From Carboxylicivirga sediminis (GTDB lineage: Bacteria > Bacteroidota > Bacteroidia > Bacteroidales > Marinilabiliaceae): 64,000 nt of DNA. How positions within the stretch are numbered: the stretch's first letter is position 1; each line of letters starts with the position of its first letter. Of this stretch, positions 27,140 through 35,464 are shown in pieces. The translations under genes were made by a program, and so were the position numbers. The DNA is taken from the NCBI RefSeq assembly GCF_018156225.1, contig NZ_JAGTAR010000007.1, forward strand, positions 1-64,000. The letters are read 5' to 3'. The notes under the pieces are model-generated. The model worked only from the letters and a program-made list of their open reading frames with translations, made no database searches and had not been told where the DNA came from.

Positions 27140-27902
27140 CCATTGCCGCCACGCTGGCAAGGAGGTTTCGTTTTGCTTGCTCTGTGCGGGTAAGCTTTGG
27201 TTCTTGAGTTGTATTAACTGATTTTTGACCTCTAATTTTATTTGTTTCATAGTTTGTTGCTTTAATTTGGTTGAAAGAAGAAGAACGTATCATCCAGTTT
27301 TTTGCTGCAGATTTCCAATTCTGCATTTTGCTATTTCCTATCATCCAGCCATTCCCTGTATAATGGTTCATGAATTTTTCAGCTTCTTCTTGTAAACTTT
27401 CATTTTCTATGAAGAAAGAAATAATGGTTTCAAGTGTGGGAGGGGTAAACTCTCCATTTTCATTATTAACCTTATTTTCTTTTTTCTTCTTATTGTTAGG
27501 TGACGTTTGGCGGTCGTTCGACAAACGGTTGCCGGTTGCCTGTTGGTTCACGTTTTGATAAAGTGAATAATTAACGACTGTAATAATGGAAGTTAGATGG
27601 TTCTTTTGTTGAACTATCTGTTTATCTTTTTCGAGTTCGTTAAAAAAACGTCTAACCTTACCTGTAGACCAGTTCCACCGCCTGGCTAGTTCTGTTTTTG
27701 ACCAACCAAGTTGACCTCTTTTAATATCAACTCGATTTCCTCTTACACGTAAGTAACCGTCAGCATGGTTGGTAAGCAATAACATATCAACCCATGCTTG
27801 TCCTCTGGTAAATGTTTCAGCTAACCATAGTGGGGAATTGGCAAGTGAGCGATAAATGCTCACCCATCCATTTGCGATATTCAATTTAGTTTGACTTGCC
27901 AT
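27123..27902 (-). CDS. DnaD-like replication initiation protein
   Basis: The 259-residue protein has an N-terminal winged-helix part (GWVSIYRSLANSPLWLAE; GQLGWSKTELARRWNWSTGKVRRFF) as in phage and plasmid DnaD/replication-initiator proteins. A polar linker rich in N and K follows, then a DnaD-like C-terminal domain ending AAKNWMIRSS. Such proteins load the helicase at an element's own origin. It lies 3 bases after the excisionase-like gene. No origin with clear iterons is seen nearby. Confidence 0.75.
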   Translation of the reverse strand: MASQTKLNIANGWVSIYRSLANSPLWLAETFTRGQAWVDMLLLTNHADGYLRVRGNRVDIKRGQLGWSKTELARRWNWSTGKVRRFFNELEKDKQIVQQKNHLTSIITVVNYSLYQNVNQQATGNRLSNDRQTSPNNKKKKENKVNNENGEFTPPTLETIISFFIENESLQEEAEKFMNHYTGNGWMIGNSKMQNWKSAAKNWMIRSSSFNQIKATNYETNKIRGQKSVNTTQEPKLTRTEQAKRNLLASVAAMDDRLL

Positions 27903-27905
27903 ACC

Positions 27906-28196
27906 TTACCTATTTAATGAAGCGTTCATATTATAGGTAGCGGCTGCCCGGCTGATATCAGCTTTTGAAAAGCCGCGGTTTGCCAGAAGCCAGTCTTCAA
28001 GCTCTAAACGGTCAAAGAAAAGCTTGCCAGCTTGTTTGTAGTGCGGTATCTCCCCAAGAGAGGTTTTTTTGTAGATAGTTCGCTCTGTTAAATCTGTGAA
28101 GACAGATGCTTCCTTTATTGTTAATGCTTTTTTAGTAAAAGGGAGTATTTCTTCTTTTATAATGTCCCTAAGTTCTTTTCTCTCTAAATCAGTCAT
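27906..28196 (-). CDS. Helix-turn-helix excisionase-like protein
   Basis: The 96-residue protein has a MerR/HTH_17-type DNA-binding domain (LTIKEASVFTDLTERTIYKKTSLGEI, then PHYKQAGKLFFDRLELEDWL, about residues 24-72). This fold is common in recombination directionality factors of Bacteroidota mobile elements. Placed between the recombinase side and the DnaD-like gene, it could control excision or the replication genes. Confidence 0.8.
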   Translation of the reverse strand: MTDLERKELRDIIKEEILPFTKKALTIKEASVFTDLTERTIYKKTSLGEIPHYKQAGKLFFDRLELEDWLLANRGFSKADISRAAATYNMNASLNR

Positions 28197-28304
28197 TTTT
28201 TTACTGTTTAAGAATTAATGAAAATGACTGTGCGCACAGTTGTTGACTTTCAACAGTGCAAACATAGAGTAAGTGGAAGGGTAAAATATTGTAATGGAAG
28301 GTGT

Positions 28305-28338
28305 AAAAAAAGGAGTTGTTTTTTCAAACCAACTCCTT
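28305..28338 (-). terminator. Rho-independent terminator
   Basis: On the minus strand AAGGAGTTG and CAACTCCTT (28338-28330 and 28318-28310) make a 9-bp stem with an 11-base loop, followed by a T-run. It ends the recombinase-side transcript just past the gene that stops at 28370. Confidence 0.85.
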
Positions 28339-28369
28339 CCTATGTAAACACTACTTTTGAGATATTTTA

Positions 28370-29125
28370 CTATTCTTTTATGAATTCTTGGAAATACTCA
28401 GAATTAGCATGAAATTTCATAATTTCTTTAAAAGATTTCTTTTCCGCTGCGTAATAATATTTAATTCTTTCATAAATAATAGTACGTCCATCCTTAAACC
28501 GCTCTATTTTTTCACCTTCACTTGTTTTCTTACGATGAATCCTGTCTGCTTCCCTGTTTGCTTCTTCAAGAGTCATAAAAGGATGTTTATCATGGATACA
28601 AAGCGTATTCAATACTTCACTAATAATAACTGCTTTGTCTTTTTCTTCATCAGTTCTAATACAATACCTCATTACGCATATTATATGTGCTATAGAGTTT
28701 GAAAGGTCAAGTAATTTAAGCGATTCATAAAGGCTTTGCATTTCGGGTCTAATGCTTTCACTATTTTGGACATAAGGATTATTTAGCGCTTCTGTTATTG
28801 TTCTTATATGTTTCTTTAAATTTTGAGGTTTTATGTGTTTAACAAGTCCAGTCAGGAATACAGAAATATAAAAGAATTCACCGCTTGTTGTACCTAAGTG
28901 CTCGAATGTATTGTACAGGTATGGATATAACTTAGAGTACAAGTTGTCTTTTAGGACTTCTGTAAATGATGATGCAGTAAGATTTCCAATTCCCTTCTCT
29001 CGAATTGTCCGTAGAATTGCTGACTGATCAGTCAAGGCTATTTGGTCTTTTTGTGTATTATTAATCTTTATGATTTTAAGTAATATGACCTTTATAAATT
29101 CTGAGTAGTTAATTGTGTCGCTCAT
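28370..29125 (-). CDS. Unknown protein next to the recombinase
   Basis: The 251-residue soluble, mainly helical protein has no motif I recognise. Visible features are a hydrophobic middle (TTSGEFFYISVFLTGLV), a segment with LDLSNSIAHIICVMRYC, and a charged C-terminus rich in K, E and R. It starts 5 bases after the recombinase stop and ends before a strong terminator, so the two form an operon. It could assist integration or be cargo. Confidence 0.65.
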   Translation of the reverse strand: MSDTINYSEFIKVILLKIIKINNTQKDQIALTDQSAILRTIREKGIGNLTASSFTEVLKDNLYSKLYPYLYNTFEHLGTTSGEFFYISVFLTGLVKHIKPQNLKKHIRTITEALNNPYVQNSESIRPEMQSLYESLKLLDLSNSIAHIICVMRYCIRTDEEKDKAVIISEVLNTLCIHDKHPFMTLEEANREADRIHRKKTSEGEKIERFKDGRTIIYERIKYYYAAEKKSFKEIMKFHANSEYFQEFIKE

Positions 29126-29130
29126 ATTGT

Positions 29131-30222
29131 TTAAATGCTAATGTCAGGCAATAAGTTTACAGCTTCTCTTTTCTTTTGGTCAACAATTTTGGCATACACC
29201 ATAGTCGTTTTAATTTCACTATGACCAAGTAGTTCTGAAACAGTAAATATATCCACGCCAGCATTCAACAGGAGAATAGCATGTGTATGTCTGGCACAGT
29301 GGAAGGTTATTTTTTTAGGTATGCCTGCGCTGACTACCCAGCTTAATAACGCTGCATTGTGCCAACCAGAATATTTAAGACCAACAAAGACTTTTTCTCT
29401 GCCTGCTCCACGTTTACCCAGATAGCCTAATGCACTTGCTTTAACAGGAAGGTATTCCTGTCGCTTTACTTTCTTTTGCTTGAAAATGATTTTATAACCG
29501 TGCTCATCCTGGTGTATTTCACCCCAGGTAAGTTTTTCAAGGTCGCTCCATCGTATGCCAGTCAAGCAAGAAAATAGAAAAGCTTGTTTTAAAACAGGGA
29601 TAGTACATTCAGTATCCTTTAGGATTTTTAGTTCTTCAATTGTCAAGTGTTGCTTTTCAACTTCATCCGGTTTGATGGCTTTTACGTATTCTGCGTAATT
29701 TTCATGGATGAGTTTCAATCGGTGTGCTTCTTTTATTGAAGCTTTGAACTTATTCAGGTATGAGCTTTGGCTATTTTGGGAGAGAGGCTTGTCTGATTTT
29801 GTCCGGGCTTGCTTGATCAGGTAATGTTTAAAGCCTTCGCAGAAATTAGTGTCAATATCTTTAAATGAAATATTGTCTCCTTTGTACTTAATCAGGTGTT
29901 TGTACACACTATCCCAATTACCAGCATTACCATTGGTATCAGCCTTTATTCTTTGCTCGACGAGTTTTTTGAAAAAATCAAGATACGATGCATCTAAATC
30001 AATTGTTTTTGGAAGGTCGAACTTGTTTTCCCGGATGCCCAATAAACGTTTTGCTTTAATATCTTCAGCCAATGCCAATGTTGCTTTGTTTTGGGCTTTG
30101 CTTTTTGGTTCCAGGTAAAGTTTAAGGTATTCTTTTGAACGCTTGCCATCTGTTACGATATCCAGATATAAACTTTTTCTGCCATCAGCCAGTTTCTTTT
30201 CGCGGATTGAGATTTTTGCCAT
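29131..30222 (-). CDS. int: Tyrosine recombinase (island integrase)
   Basis: The 363-residue protein has a SAM-like core-binding domain (about 90-185) and a catalytic domain with Arg in TGIRWSDL, His-x-x-Arg in HCARHTH, a later His in LLGHSEIKTTMVYAK and the nucleophile Tyr in that block. The N-terminus resembles the Arm-binding domain of Bacteroidota integrases (KISIREKKLADGRKSLYLDI). It lies about 210 bases from attR and points away from it, the usual layout, and should act on the mnmE 3' core. Confidence 0.93.
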   Translation of the reverse strand: MAKISIREKKLADGRKSLYLDIVTDGKRSKEYLKLYLEPKSKAQNKATLALAEDIKAKRLLGIRENKFDLPKTIDLDASYLDFFKKLVEQRIKADTNGNAGNWDSVYKHLIKYKGDNISFKDIDTNFCEGFKHYLIKQARTKSDKPLSQNSQSSYLNKFKASIKEAHRLKLIHENYAEYVKAIKPDEVEKQHLTIEELKILKDTECTIPVLKQAFLFSCLTGIRWSDLEKLTWGEIHQDEHGYKIIFKQKKVKRQEYLPVKASALGYLGKRGAGREKVFVGLKYSGWHNAALLSWVVSAGIPKKITFHCARHTHAILLLNAGVDIFTVSELLGHSEIKTTMVYAKIVDQKKREAVNLLPDISI

Positions 30223-30276
30223 AGTAATGGTTTGGTTTCTATTTACACTTTATTTGTCTCTTTTTCCATCAATTTT

Positions 30277-30320
30277 GTCCCCCGTGTCCCCCGTGACGAT
30301 TTGGGGGACATTCTAGGGAC
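30277..30320. repeat. Repeated GTCCCCC/GGGGGAC motifs, probable recombinase arm sites
   Basis: GTCCCCC occurs at 30277-30283 and 30286-30292 and inverted at 30303-30309, with GGGAC again at 30316-30320. AGGGACAAAT near 30315-30324 is repeated at the left end near 1358-1367. The position between integrase and core fits arm-type binding sites. The rest of 30223-30431 is AT-rich with no gene. Confidence 0.5.
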
Positions 30321-30431
30321 AAATATAAGTGAAAAATTGGTATAATAGAGTGTTAAGGGAAATTTGTAAAAACCTCTTAAGTTCCTTATAGTAAAGGATT
30401 GTGTAAATAAAATGTTAATAAAAAATTGGCT

Positions 30432-30452
30432 ATCTACTTTCCGATACAGAAA
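30432..30452. repeat. Right attachment site (attR)
   Basis: The 21-bp core forms the last codons and stop of mnmE on the minus strand and is repeated at 1300-1320. The gene stays intact at this junction. Confidence 0.88.
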
Positions 30453-31843
30453 TTCTTAAAGATATTACCTAACACTTCATCTGTGTTGATTTGCCCGGTT
30501 ATCTCGCCCAGAAAGTGAAGCACTTCGCGAATGTCCTGAGCAAGAAAATCACCTGTAATACCTGATTGCAGGCCATCAACCACCCGTTGGATGGCTTCGT
30601 GTGATTTTTGCAGCGCCTCGTAATGGCGTACGTTAGTAACAATCACCTCGTCATTGTCTATAGCTGAGAGATTAACGGTTTTGAGCAGAGCGGCTGTTAA
30701 AGCATCGATATTCAATTGTTGCTTAGCTGAGATGGGCACTATGGCATCGGTGCCGGATAACTCTTTGAAGCTGCTCTTCTGGAAGCGCTCCTGAACACCT
30801 TCATTGGCCAAATCGGTCTTATTAATCACCACAATCAGCTGCTGATGCTCGTCCATGCGTTTTTTTACATCAGTAATGGCATCATGTATCTTATTATCCG
30901 GATCGTTAACATCAAGCATGAGTAAGATAATGGTTGCCTTACTGATTTTAGCATAAGTGCGTTCAATACCAAGATTTTCGATCTCATCTTGAGTAGCACG
31001 TATGCCTGCGGTATCAATAAAACGGAAGCTGATGCCTTCAATGTTTATGGTATCCTCAATTACATCGCGAGTGGTGCCGTGGATGTCCGATACAATGGCA
31101 CGCTCTTCCTGCAATAAGGTATTCAGAAGTGTTGATTTGCCGGCGTTGGTATGTCCGACAATAGCAACTGGTATTCCATTTTTAATGGCATTTCCCAAAG
31201 AGAATGAGTTAACCAGCTTTTTCAGTACCGATTCAATTTCAGCAACCAGTTTAGTAAGTTCATTGCGATTGGCAAACTCCACATCCTCTTCGCTAAAATC
31301 CAGTTCCAGTTCAATAAGCGAAATGAAGTTGAGTAGTTGCATGCGAAGATTAATCAATTCACTTGAAAAACCGCCACGCATTTGTTGCAGTGCAACACGT
31401 CGGGCTGCTTCGCTTCGTGAGGCGATTAAATCTGCCACAGCTTCAGCTTGCGACAGGTCCATTTTGCCATTGATAAACGCACGTTGGGTAAACTCACCAG
31501 CTGTAGCCAGTCGGGCACCATTTCTCGTGATAAGTTGTAATATCTGCTGCTGAATATAGGGCGCACCATGGCAAGCTATTTCAATAATATCCTCGCCTGT
31601 AAACGAATGTGGTGTTTTAAAGATGCTTACCAATACTTCGTCTATGTCTTTGTCGCCATCAGTAATACTGCCAAAATGAATGGTGTTAGCCTTTTGTTCA
31701 GCTAATTTCTTACCGGTTTTAGCTGGTCTGAATATTCTTTCGCAAATAGCAATTGATTGGTCACCAGATAGTCGGATAACAGCAATGGCACCCATCCCCT
31801 GGGCAGTTGATATGGCGCAAATGGTATCTTTTTCGCTTAGCAT
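30434..31843 (-). CDS. mnmE: tRNA modification GTPase MnmE
   Basis: The 469-residue protein has the N-terminal tetrahydrofolate-binding TrmE domain, a GTPase inserted in a helical domain (GHTNAGKSTLLN near 226-237, GTTRD, DTAG, NKTD) and the conserved C-terminus FCIGK with its catalytic-site Cys. With MnmG it modifies the wobble uridine of several tRNAs. The length is normal for the family. Its 3' end serves as the island's integration site and reads through without change. A TATATTTG box upstream (31914-31907) may be its promoter -7 element. Confidence 0.97.
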   Translation of the reverse strand: MLSEKDTICAISTAQGMGAIAVIRLSGDQSIAICERIFRPAKTGKKLAEQKANTIHFGSITDGDKDIDEVLVSIFKTPHSFTGEDIIEIACHGAPYIQQQILQLITRNGARLATAGEFTQRAFINGKMDLSQAEAVADLIASRSEAARRVALQQMRGGFSSELINLRMQLLNFISLIELELDFSEEDVEFANRNELTKLVAEIESVLKKLVNSFSLGNAIKNGIPVAIVGHTNAGKSTLLNTLLQEERAIVSDIHGTTRDVIEDTINIEGISFRFIDTAGIRATQDEIENLGIERTYAKISKATIILLMLDVNDPDNKIHDAITDVKKRMDEHQQLIVVINKTDLANEGVQERFQKSSFKELSGTDAIVPISAKQQLNIDALTAALLKTVNLSAIDNDEVIVTNVRHYEALQKSHEAIQRVVDGLQSGITGDFLAQDIREVLHFLGEITGQINTDEVLGNIFKNFCIGK

Positions 31844-31906
31844 CTTTTTGGTCTTTCAAACCAGTGCAGAGGCGCTGGTTATGCGTTAGAATCTTTAATA
31901 ATGGTG

Positions 31907-31914
31907 CAAATATA
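31907..31914 (-). promoter_or_regulatory. Possible mnmE promoter -7 box
   Basis: TATATTTG on the minus strand fits TAnnTTTG and lies about 65 bases before the mnmE start. No clear -33 TTTG is seen at the right distance. Confidence 0.4.
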
Positions 31915-31962
31915 CGCAATTGAGCTCTTATAGCATTCATTAAAGAAAAATGTCCTCATCGG

Positions 31963-31992
31963 TTTGGCGATAGCAAAATTGTATTACATTTG
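31963..31992 (+). promoter_or_regulatory. Promoter of the cobalamin operon
   Basis: TTTG (31963-31966) and TACATTTG (31985-31992), 18 bases apart, match the Bacteroidota sigma factor consensus (TTTG, then TAnnTTTG). Transcription would begin just before the cobalamin riboswitch. Confidence 0.75.
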
Positions 31993-31998
31993 CGACCA

Positions 31999-32175
31999 TA
32001 AATGGTGAGTCAAAGTCAACCTATTCGGACTTTGGCGGAAAGAGGGAATCCGGTGTGAATCCGGAGCTGTACCCGCAGCTGTAAGCTCTGTTAACTCCAT
32101 TGCATAAGGTCACTGTCCGCTTTTAGCGGGTGGGAAGGCGCAATCAGGAGGGAGTAAGTCAGAAAACCTGCCATG
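31999..32175 (+). promoter_or_regulatory. Cobalamin riboswitch
   Basis: The B12-box landmarks appear in order: GGGAATCCGGTGTGAATCC, GGAGCTGTACCCGCAGCTGT, CACTG, GGGAAGG and GTAAGTCAGAAAACCTGCC. It should sense adenosylcobalamin or a related corrinoid and lower expression of the biosynthesis operon that starts at 32462. About 285 bases lie between the aptamer and the first gene. They hold a further stem-loop (32285-32323), but no T-run that would mark a simple terminator. Confidence 0.95.
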
Positions 32176-32284
32176 TAATAAATAATTATTAATCAAAGCT
32201 TTCGGGTTTAAAAGTTTGATACATGAATAAAAAGCATTTCAATAGTTACGGCGCTTAACAGGTGCAGATAGTAATGGCGACAGG

Positions 32285-32323
32285 CCGTTTCAGATGGGTT
32301 ATTAACCAATTTGACTGAAACGG
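32285..32323 (+). promoter_or_regulatory. Stem-loop in the riboswitch leader
   Basis: CCGTTTCAG (32285-32293) pairs with CTGAAACGG (32315-32323), and GGTT/AACC pair inside the loop. It lies between the aptamer and the first cob gene and may be part of the expression platform, or a separate mRNA stability element. Confidence 0.5.
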
Positions 32324-32461
32324 ATGGTTGCAGGATGTTGTGTGCTTTTTATGCATTTCACTTTCATTCCGGGGCGTTAAAGTGCGCTATGAATAAACAT
32401 TTTAAGGGCTTGATGAATCAAGAGGACAGAACAGGTGTTTTAAATACCAAACAGGCTTAAT

Positions 32462-33058
32462 ATGCAGTTCTATCCGATTCATATCAATATAAAAGATAAA
32501 GCTTGTTTAGTTGTTGGTGGCGGTAAAGTTGCACAACGAAAAGTGAATAAATTGCTGTCTGCCGGTGCTGCCGTAACTGTCATTTCCAAAGAATTAACAC
32601 CGGCTTTGCAGGAGTTGCTTGGTGATAACAGGATGAAGCATATCAACCGTTGTTATAACAACAACGACGTAGTTGGCTTTTTCCTGGTATTTGCCGCTAC
32701 CAATAACAAAACAATCAATCAGCAAATCATCTCAGAGGCACAAAAGAATGGTGTACTGGCAAATAGTGTGGATGGGGCCGATAAGGGCAATTTTATAATC
32801 CCTGCCAGTTGTCAGGTTGGGCATCTGAATGTGGGAATTACAACCGAAGGAACTTCTCCTGCATTATCTGCTCGTTTGCGTAAGTACTTAATGGCCAAAT
32901 TGACAGCAGTTTCGCCTGAAGCGATAGAGCAGATTGGTGCAAAACGGAAGCAATATCTTGAAACCGGTAACCTGGCCTGTCAGGATGAAATGAATGCTTT
33001 GATTGATGAGTTAATCAGTCAGATAGAAAATTACAATGTAAACCTTAACTCAATATAA
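32462..33058 (+). CDS. Precorrin-2 dehydrogenase / siroheme-type protein (CysG N-terminal type)
   Basis: The 198-residue protein has a Rossmann NAD-binding start (ACLVVGGGKVAQRKVNKLLSAGA) and the sirohydrochlorin-type core (NSVDGADKGNFIIPASCQVG, NVGITTEGTSPALS). It oxidises precorrin-2 to sirohydrochlorin, the substrate of the cobalt chelatase encoded two genes later; some family members also insert Fe. It is the first gene of the riboswitch-controlled operon, and cobA begins directly after its stop. Confidence 0.93.
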   Translation: MQFYPIHINIKDKACLVVGGGKVAQRKVNKLLSAGAAVTVISKELTPALQELLGDNRMKHINRCYNNNDVVGFFLVFAATNNKTINQQIISEAQKNGVLANSVDGADKGNFIIPASCQVGHLNVGITTEGTSPALSARLRKYLMAKLTAVSPEAIEQIGAKRKQYLETGNLACQDEMNALIDELISQIENYNVNLNSI

Positions 33059-33838
33059 ATGAATCCCAACTACGGTAAAGTATGGTTGGTTGGTGCCGGT
33101 CCCGGCGATGCCGATTTAATCAGCGTAAAAGCTGTGAAGTTGCTCAAACAGGCAGATATCGTTTTATACGACTACCTGGTTAATAAAGAATTACTTGACT
33201 ATTGCCCTGATTCTTGCGAAATGGTTTACGTGGGGAAGAAGAAGGATAAGCACACTTTTCCACAGGAAGAACTAAATGAGTTAATCGCCCATTATGCTTC
33301 GAAAGGTCAGAATATTGTGCGTTTAAAAGGTGGTGATCCTTTTGTATTTGGACGAGGAGTGGAGGAAATAATGACCCTTATCGAATATGGAATTGATTAT
33401 GAGGTGGTTCCCGGTATTACTTCGGGTGTAGCCGTACCTGCATACATGGGAATTCCTGTAACAGCGCGTCATGTGGCATCGTCAGTAACATTCGTAACCG
33501 GGCACCCAGCAAAAGGAAACAATTCTGTTGATTGGCAAGCCTTGGCAAAAGCATCAGATACATTGGTAGTGTATATGGGCGTGAGTAATGCGCAACGCAT
33601 CGCCAATGAATTGATTATTGGCGGTAAAAAGCAGGAGACTCCGGTGGCCCTGATTCGCTGGGGAACTTACCCGCAACAAGAAATGCTGACAGCTACGCTT
33701 AAAACCATTGGCGACGTTATGGAGGACAACGGATTTCAGCCTCCTGCTTTAATGGTGATTGGCGAAGTAGTCAACTTTTCCGAACAACTCAAACCGGTTA
33801 TTCAATCTGTTAAACCTCAAGAATTAATACATGTCTAA
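33059..33838 (+). CDS. cobA: Uroporphyrinogen-III C-methyltransferase
   Basis: The 259-residue protein has the tetrapyrrole methylase motifs VGAGPGDADLISVKA, RLKGGDPFVFGRGVEE and VPGITSGVAVPAYMGIPVTAR. It uses SAM to methylate uroporphyrinogen III at C2 and C7, giving precorrin-2 for the dehydrogenase upstream. Normal length for a SUMT not fused to CysG. It overlaps cbiX by 8 bases. Confidence 0.96.
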   Translation: MNPNYGKVWLVGAGPGDADLISVKAVKLLKQADIVLYDYLVNKELLDYCPDSCEMVYVGKKKDKHTFPQEELNELIAHYASKGQNIVRLKGGDPFVFGRGVEEIMTLIEYGIDYEVVPGITSGVAVPAYMGIPVTARHVASSVTFVTGHPAKGNNSVDWQALAKASDTLVVYMGVSNAQRIANELIIGGKKQETPVALIRWGTYPQQEMLTATLKTIGDVMEDNGFQPPALMVIGEVVNFSEQLKPVIQSVKPQELIHV

Positions 33839-34709
33839 AAAAGGAGTTTTAATCTGTGGTCATGGTACCCGTGTGAAAAGAGGCGAAGAGGCCTTTTTAA
33901 AATACACAAAACAAATAGAGGCTTTATTACCCGATTATGAAGTAGAAGCTGGTTTTCTCGAGTTATCGGAACCTGGTTTTGAGGAGGGAGTAAAACGTTT
34001 GGTTCAGCGCGGTGTAACAGAGATTGTTGCTGTTCCTGTGTTTTTGTTTACCGGGGTGCATATTCAAAAGGATATTCCTTGCATGCTCTATCAGTTGCAG
34101 GCTAAGTACAACTTATCTATTAAGATGGCGCACTACATTGGCGATTGCGATGAGATGCTGCACCTGTCAAATGATTTGATTAGTAAAGCGCTGAACGGAG
34201 CTGAAGTGGAGGCGAATGATACATTACTGTTTGGCTTGGGCGTTGGTGCTTCAAAAATTGCAGCTAATGGCGATTTGGCACGATTAACACGTATGGTTCA
34301 GGAGACGAATAAGTACGCTTTTAGCATAAATGGTTACTGTAGCCGGATGACTTATCCATCAGTGGCTGAGGCATTGTCTATTTGCGAAAAGTTACCATAT
34401 AAAAATATAATAGTCGTTCCTTATGTGTTTTTTCCTGGCGTTTACATGGATAAAGCACAGGATTTACTGGACGAATTTTCAAAACAGCATCCTGATCGTA
34501 AGGTATTTATGGCACCATTGTTAAGTGAATCGGATCATCTTGCGCAAATATTAATTAAGCGTTTGGAGAGTGCTGAACGTGGTGAAATGGATATGATTTC
34601 GTCCGTAGATAAGGAAACGTTGGAGAATTATGAGCCACATCACCATCATGGGCATGCTCACGGTCATCACCATCATCACGGACACGATTGTTGTGGGCAT
34701 CATCACTAA
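33831..34709 (+). CDS. cbiX: Sirohydrochlorin cobaltochelatase with His-rich tail (CbiX)
   Basis: The 292-residue protein has the CbiX start ICGHGTRVKRGEEAF with the catalytic His of GHGTR, a second metal-site His in FLFTGVHIQKDIP, and a duplicated chelatase half ending PYVFFPGVYMDKAQDLL. The last 25 residues are almost all His, Gly and Cys (HHHHGHAHGHHHHHGHDCC), a likely cobalt or nickel store. It inserts Co2+ into sirohydrochlorin, so this is the early-cobalt (anaerobic) route. It is followed 9 bases later by cbiL. Confidence 0.93.
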   Translation: MSKKGVLICGHGTRVKRGEEAFLKYTKQIEALLPDYEVEAGFLELSEPGFEEGVKRLVQRGVTEIVAVPVFLFTGVHIQKDIPCMLYQLQAKYNLSIKMAHYIGDCDEMLHLSNDLISKALNGAEVEANDTLLFGLGVGASKIAANGDLARLTRMVQETNKYAFSINGYCSRMTYPSVAEALSICEKLPYKNIIVVPYVFFPGVYMDKAQDLLDEFSKQHPDRKVFMAPLLSESDHLAQILIKRLESAERGEMDMISSVDKETLENYEPHHHHGHAHGHHHHHGHDCCGHHH

Positions 34710-34718
34710 TTAATAGAC

Positions 34719-35444
34719 ATGAAACAAACAATATACGGTGTGGCACTTGGTCCCGGCGATCCCGAGTTAATCACCATTAAGGCACTTAAATCATTACAGC
34801 AGGCGGATGTCATTTATTATCCTGAAACAACCAATGAAAAAGGGATGAAGAGTTCGATGGCAATGCGTGTACTTGGCTCGTTGGAGATTGATGAGACAAA
34901 GTTTCGTCCGGTTTCAGTGGCGATGAAATACGATCGTTCAGAGGTGAATGAAACGTATAGTCAGTTGGCCGCTAAGTGCATTCAACATGCCGAGGCAGGA
35001 GAGATGGTGGCCGTTGTCAGTGAAGGAGATATTGCTTTTTACAGCACATTTGCCTACTTGATTGATGATTTTAAAAAGGCCGGTGTGAATTACGAAATGA
35101 TTCCGGGTGTGCCGGCATTTATTTTAGGAGGATCATTAGGGCTAGAGCCAATTTGTAAGCAAACAGATAAAGTACTGGTTGTTCCCGAAGTGAAGAGTGA
35201 AATTCAACTTGGTGAGTATGTCAGTGCTAATGAAACGGTGGTGATTATGAAGGTGTCAAAGTTAAAAGACTGGATTGCTGGATTTTTGCAGAAGCATCAG
35301 CTTGACTTCTTCTATGGCGAATACATGGGCACAGATAAGCAGTTTACAACCAGAGATGTATCTGTCTTAACCGAGCGAAGGATACCCTATTTTTCAATCA
35401 TCATTATCCGTAACGAGGAGCTAATTAAGCTAACTAATAGCTGA
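34719..35444 (+). CDS. cbiL: Cobalt-precorrin-2 C20-methyltransferase
   Basis: The 241-residue protein has tetrapyrrole methylase motifs (YGVALGPGDPELITIKALK, VAVVSEGDIAFYSTFAYL, MIPGVPAFILGGSLGLEP). It adds the C20 methyl group in the corrin pathway. The early-cobalt context favours CbiL over CobI. It sits between cbiX and the cbiH-cbiC fusion. Confidence 0.94.
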   Translation: MKQTIYGVALGPGDPELITIKALKSLQQADVIYYPETTNEKGMKSSMAMRVLGSLEIDETKFRPVSVAMKYDRSEVNETYSQLAAKCIQHAEAGEMVAVVSEGDIAFYSTFAYLIDDFKKAGVNYEMIPGVPAFILGGSLGLEPICKQTDKVLVVPEVKSEIQLGEYVSANETVVIMKVSKLKDWIAGFLQKHQLDFFYGEYMGTDKQFTTRDVSVLTERRIPYFSIIIIRNEELIKLTNS

Positions 35445-35464
35445 GCAAAAATAAGTAATTACTC

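Larger units (their letters stand above)
1300..30452. mobile_element. Genomic island integrated at the 3' end of mnmE (defence island)
   Basis: The same 21 bp, containing CTACTTTCCGATACAGAAA, occur at 1300-1320 and 30432-30452. At the right end this is the final coding stretch of mnmE (FCIGK-stop, minus strand). A tyrosine recombinase (29131-30222) lies just inside the right end, the usual layout for islands that target a gene's 3' end and leave it intact. SGI1 of Salmonella is known to use the same gene (thdF/mnmE). The cargo is AT-rich and mostly phage-defence genes. No relaxase, coupling protein or transfer apparatus is visible, so it is probably mobilised by a helper or has lost mobility. 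Confidence 0.88.

Noticed and set aside
30277-30320. GTCCCCC repeats as terminal repeats of a transposon
   Set aside because: They lie inside the island next to the integrase and have no matching full-length copy at the other end; arm-type sites fit better.
1300-30452. Integrative conjugative element
   Set aside because: I find a recombinase, an HTH protein and a DnaD-like gene, but no relaxase, coupling ATPase or Tra proteins.
31002-31553. Plus-strand open frame of 183 codons inside mnmE
   Set aside because: It lies fully antisense to a well-conserved gene, is Ser-rich and has no motif; it is a shadow frame.
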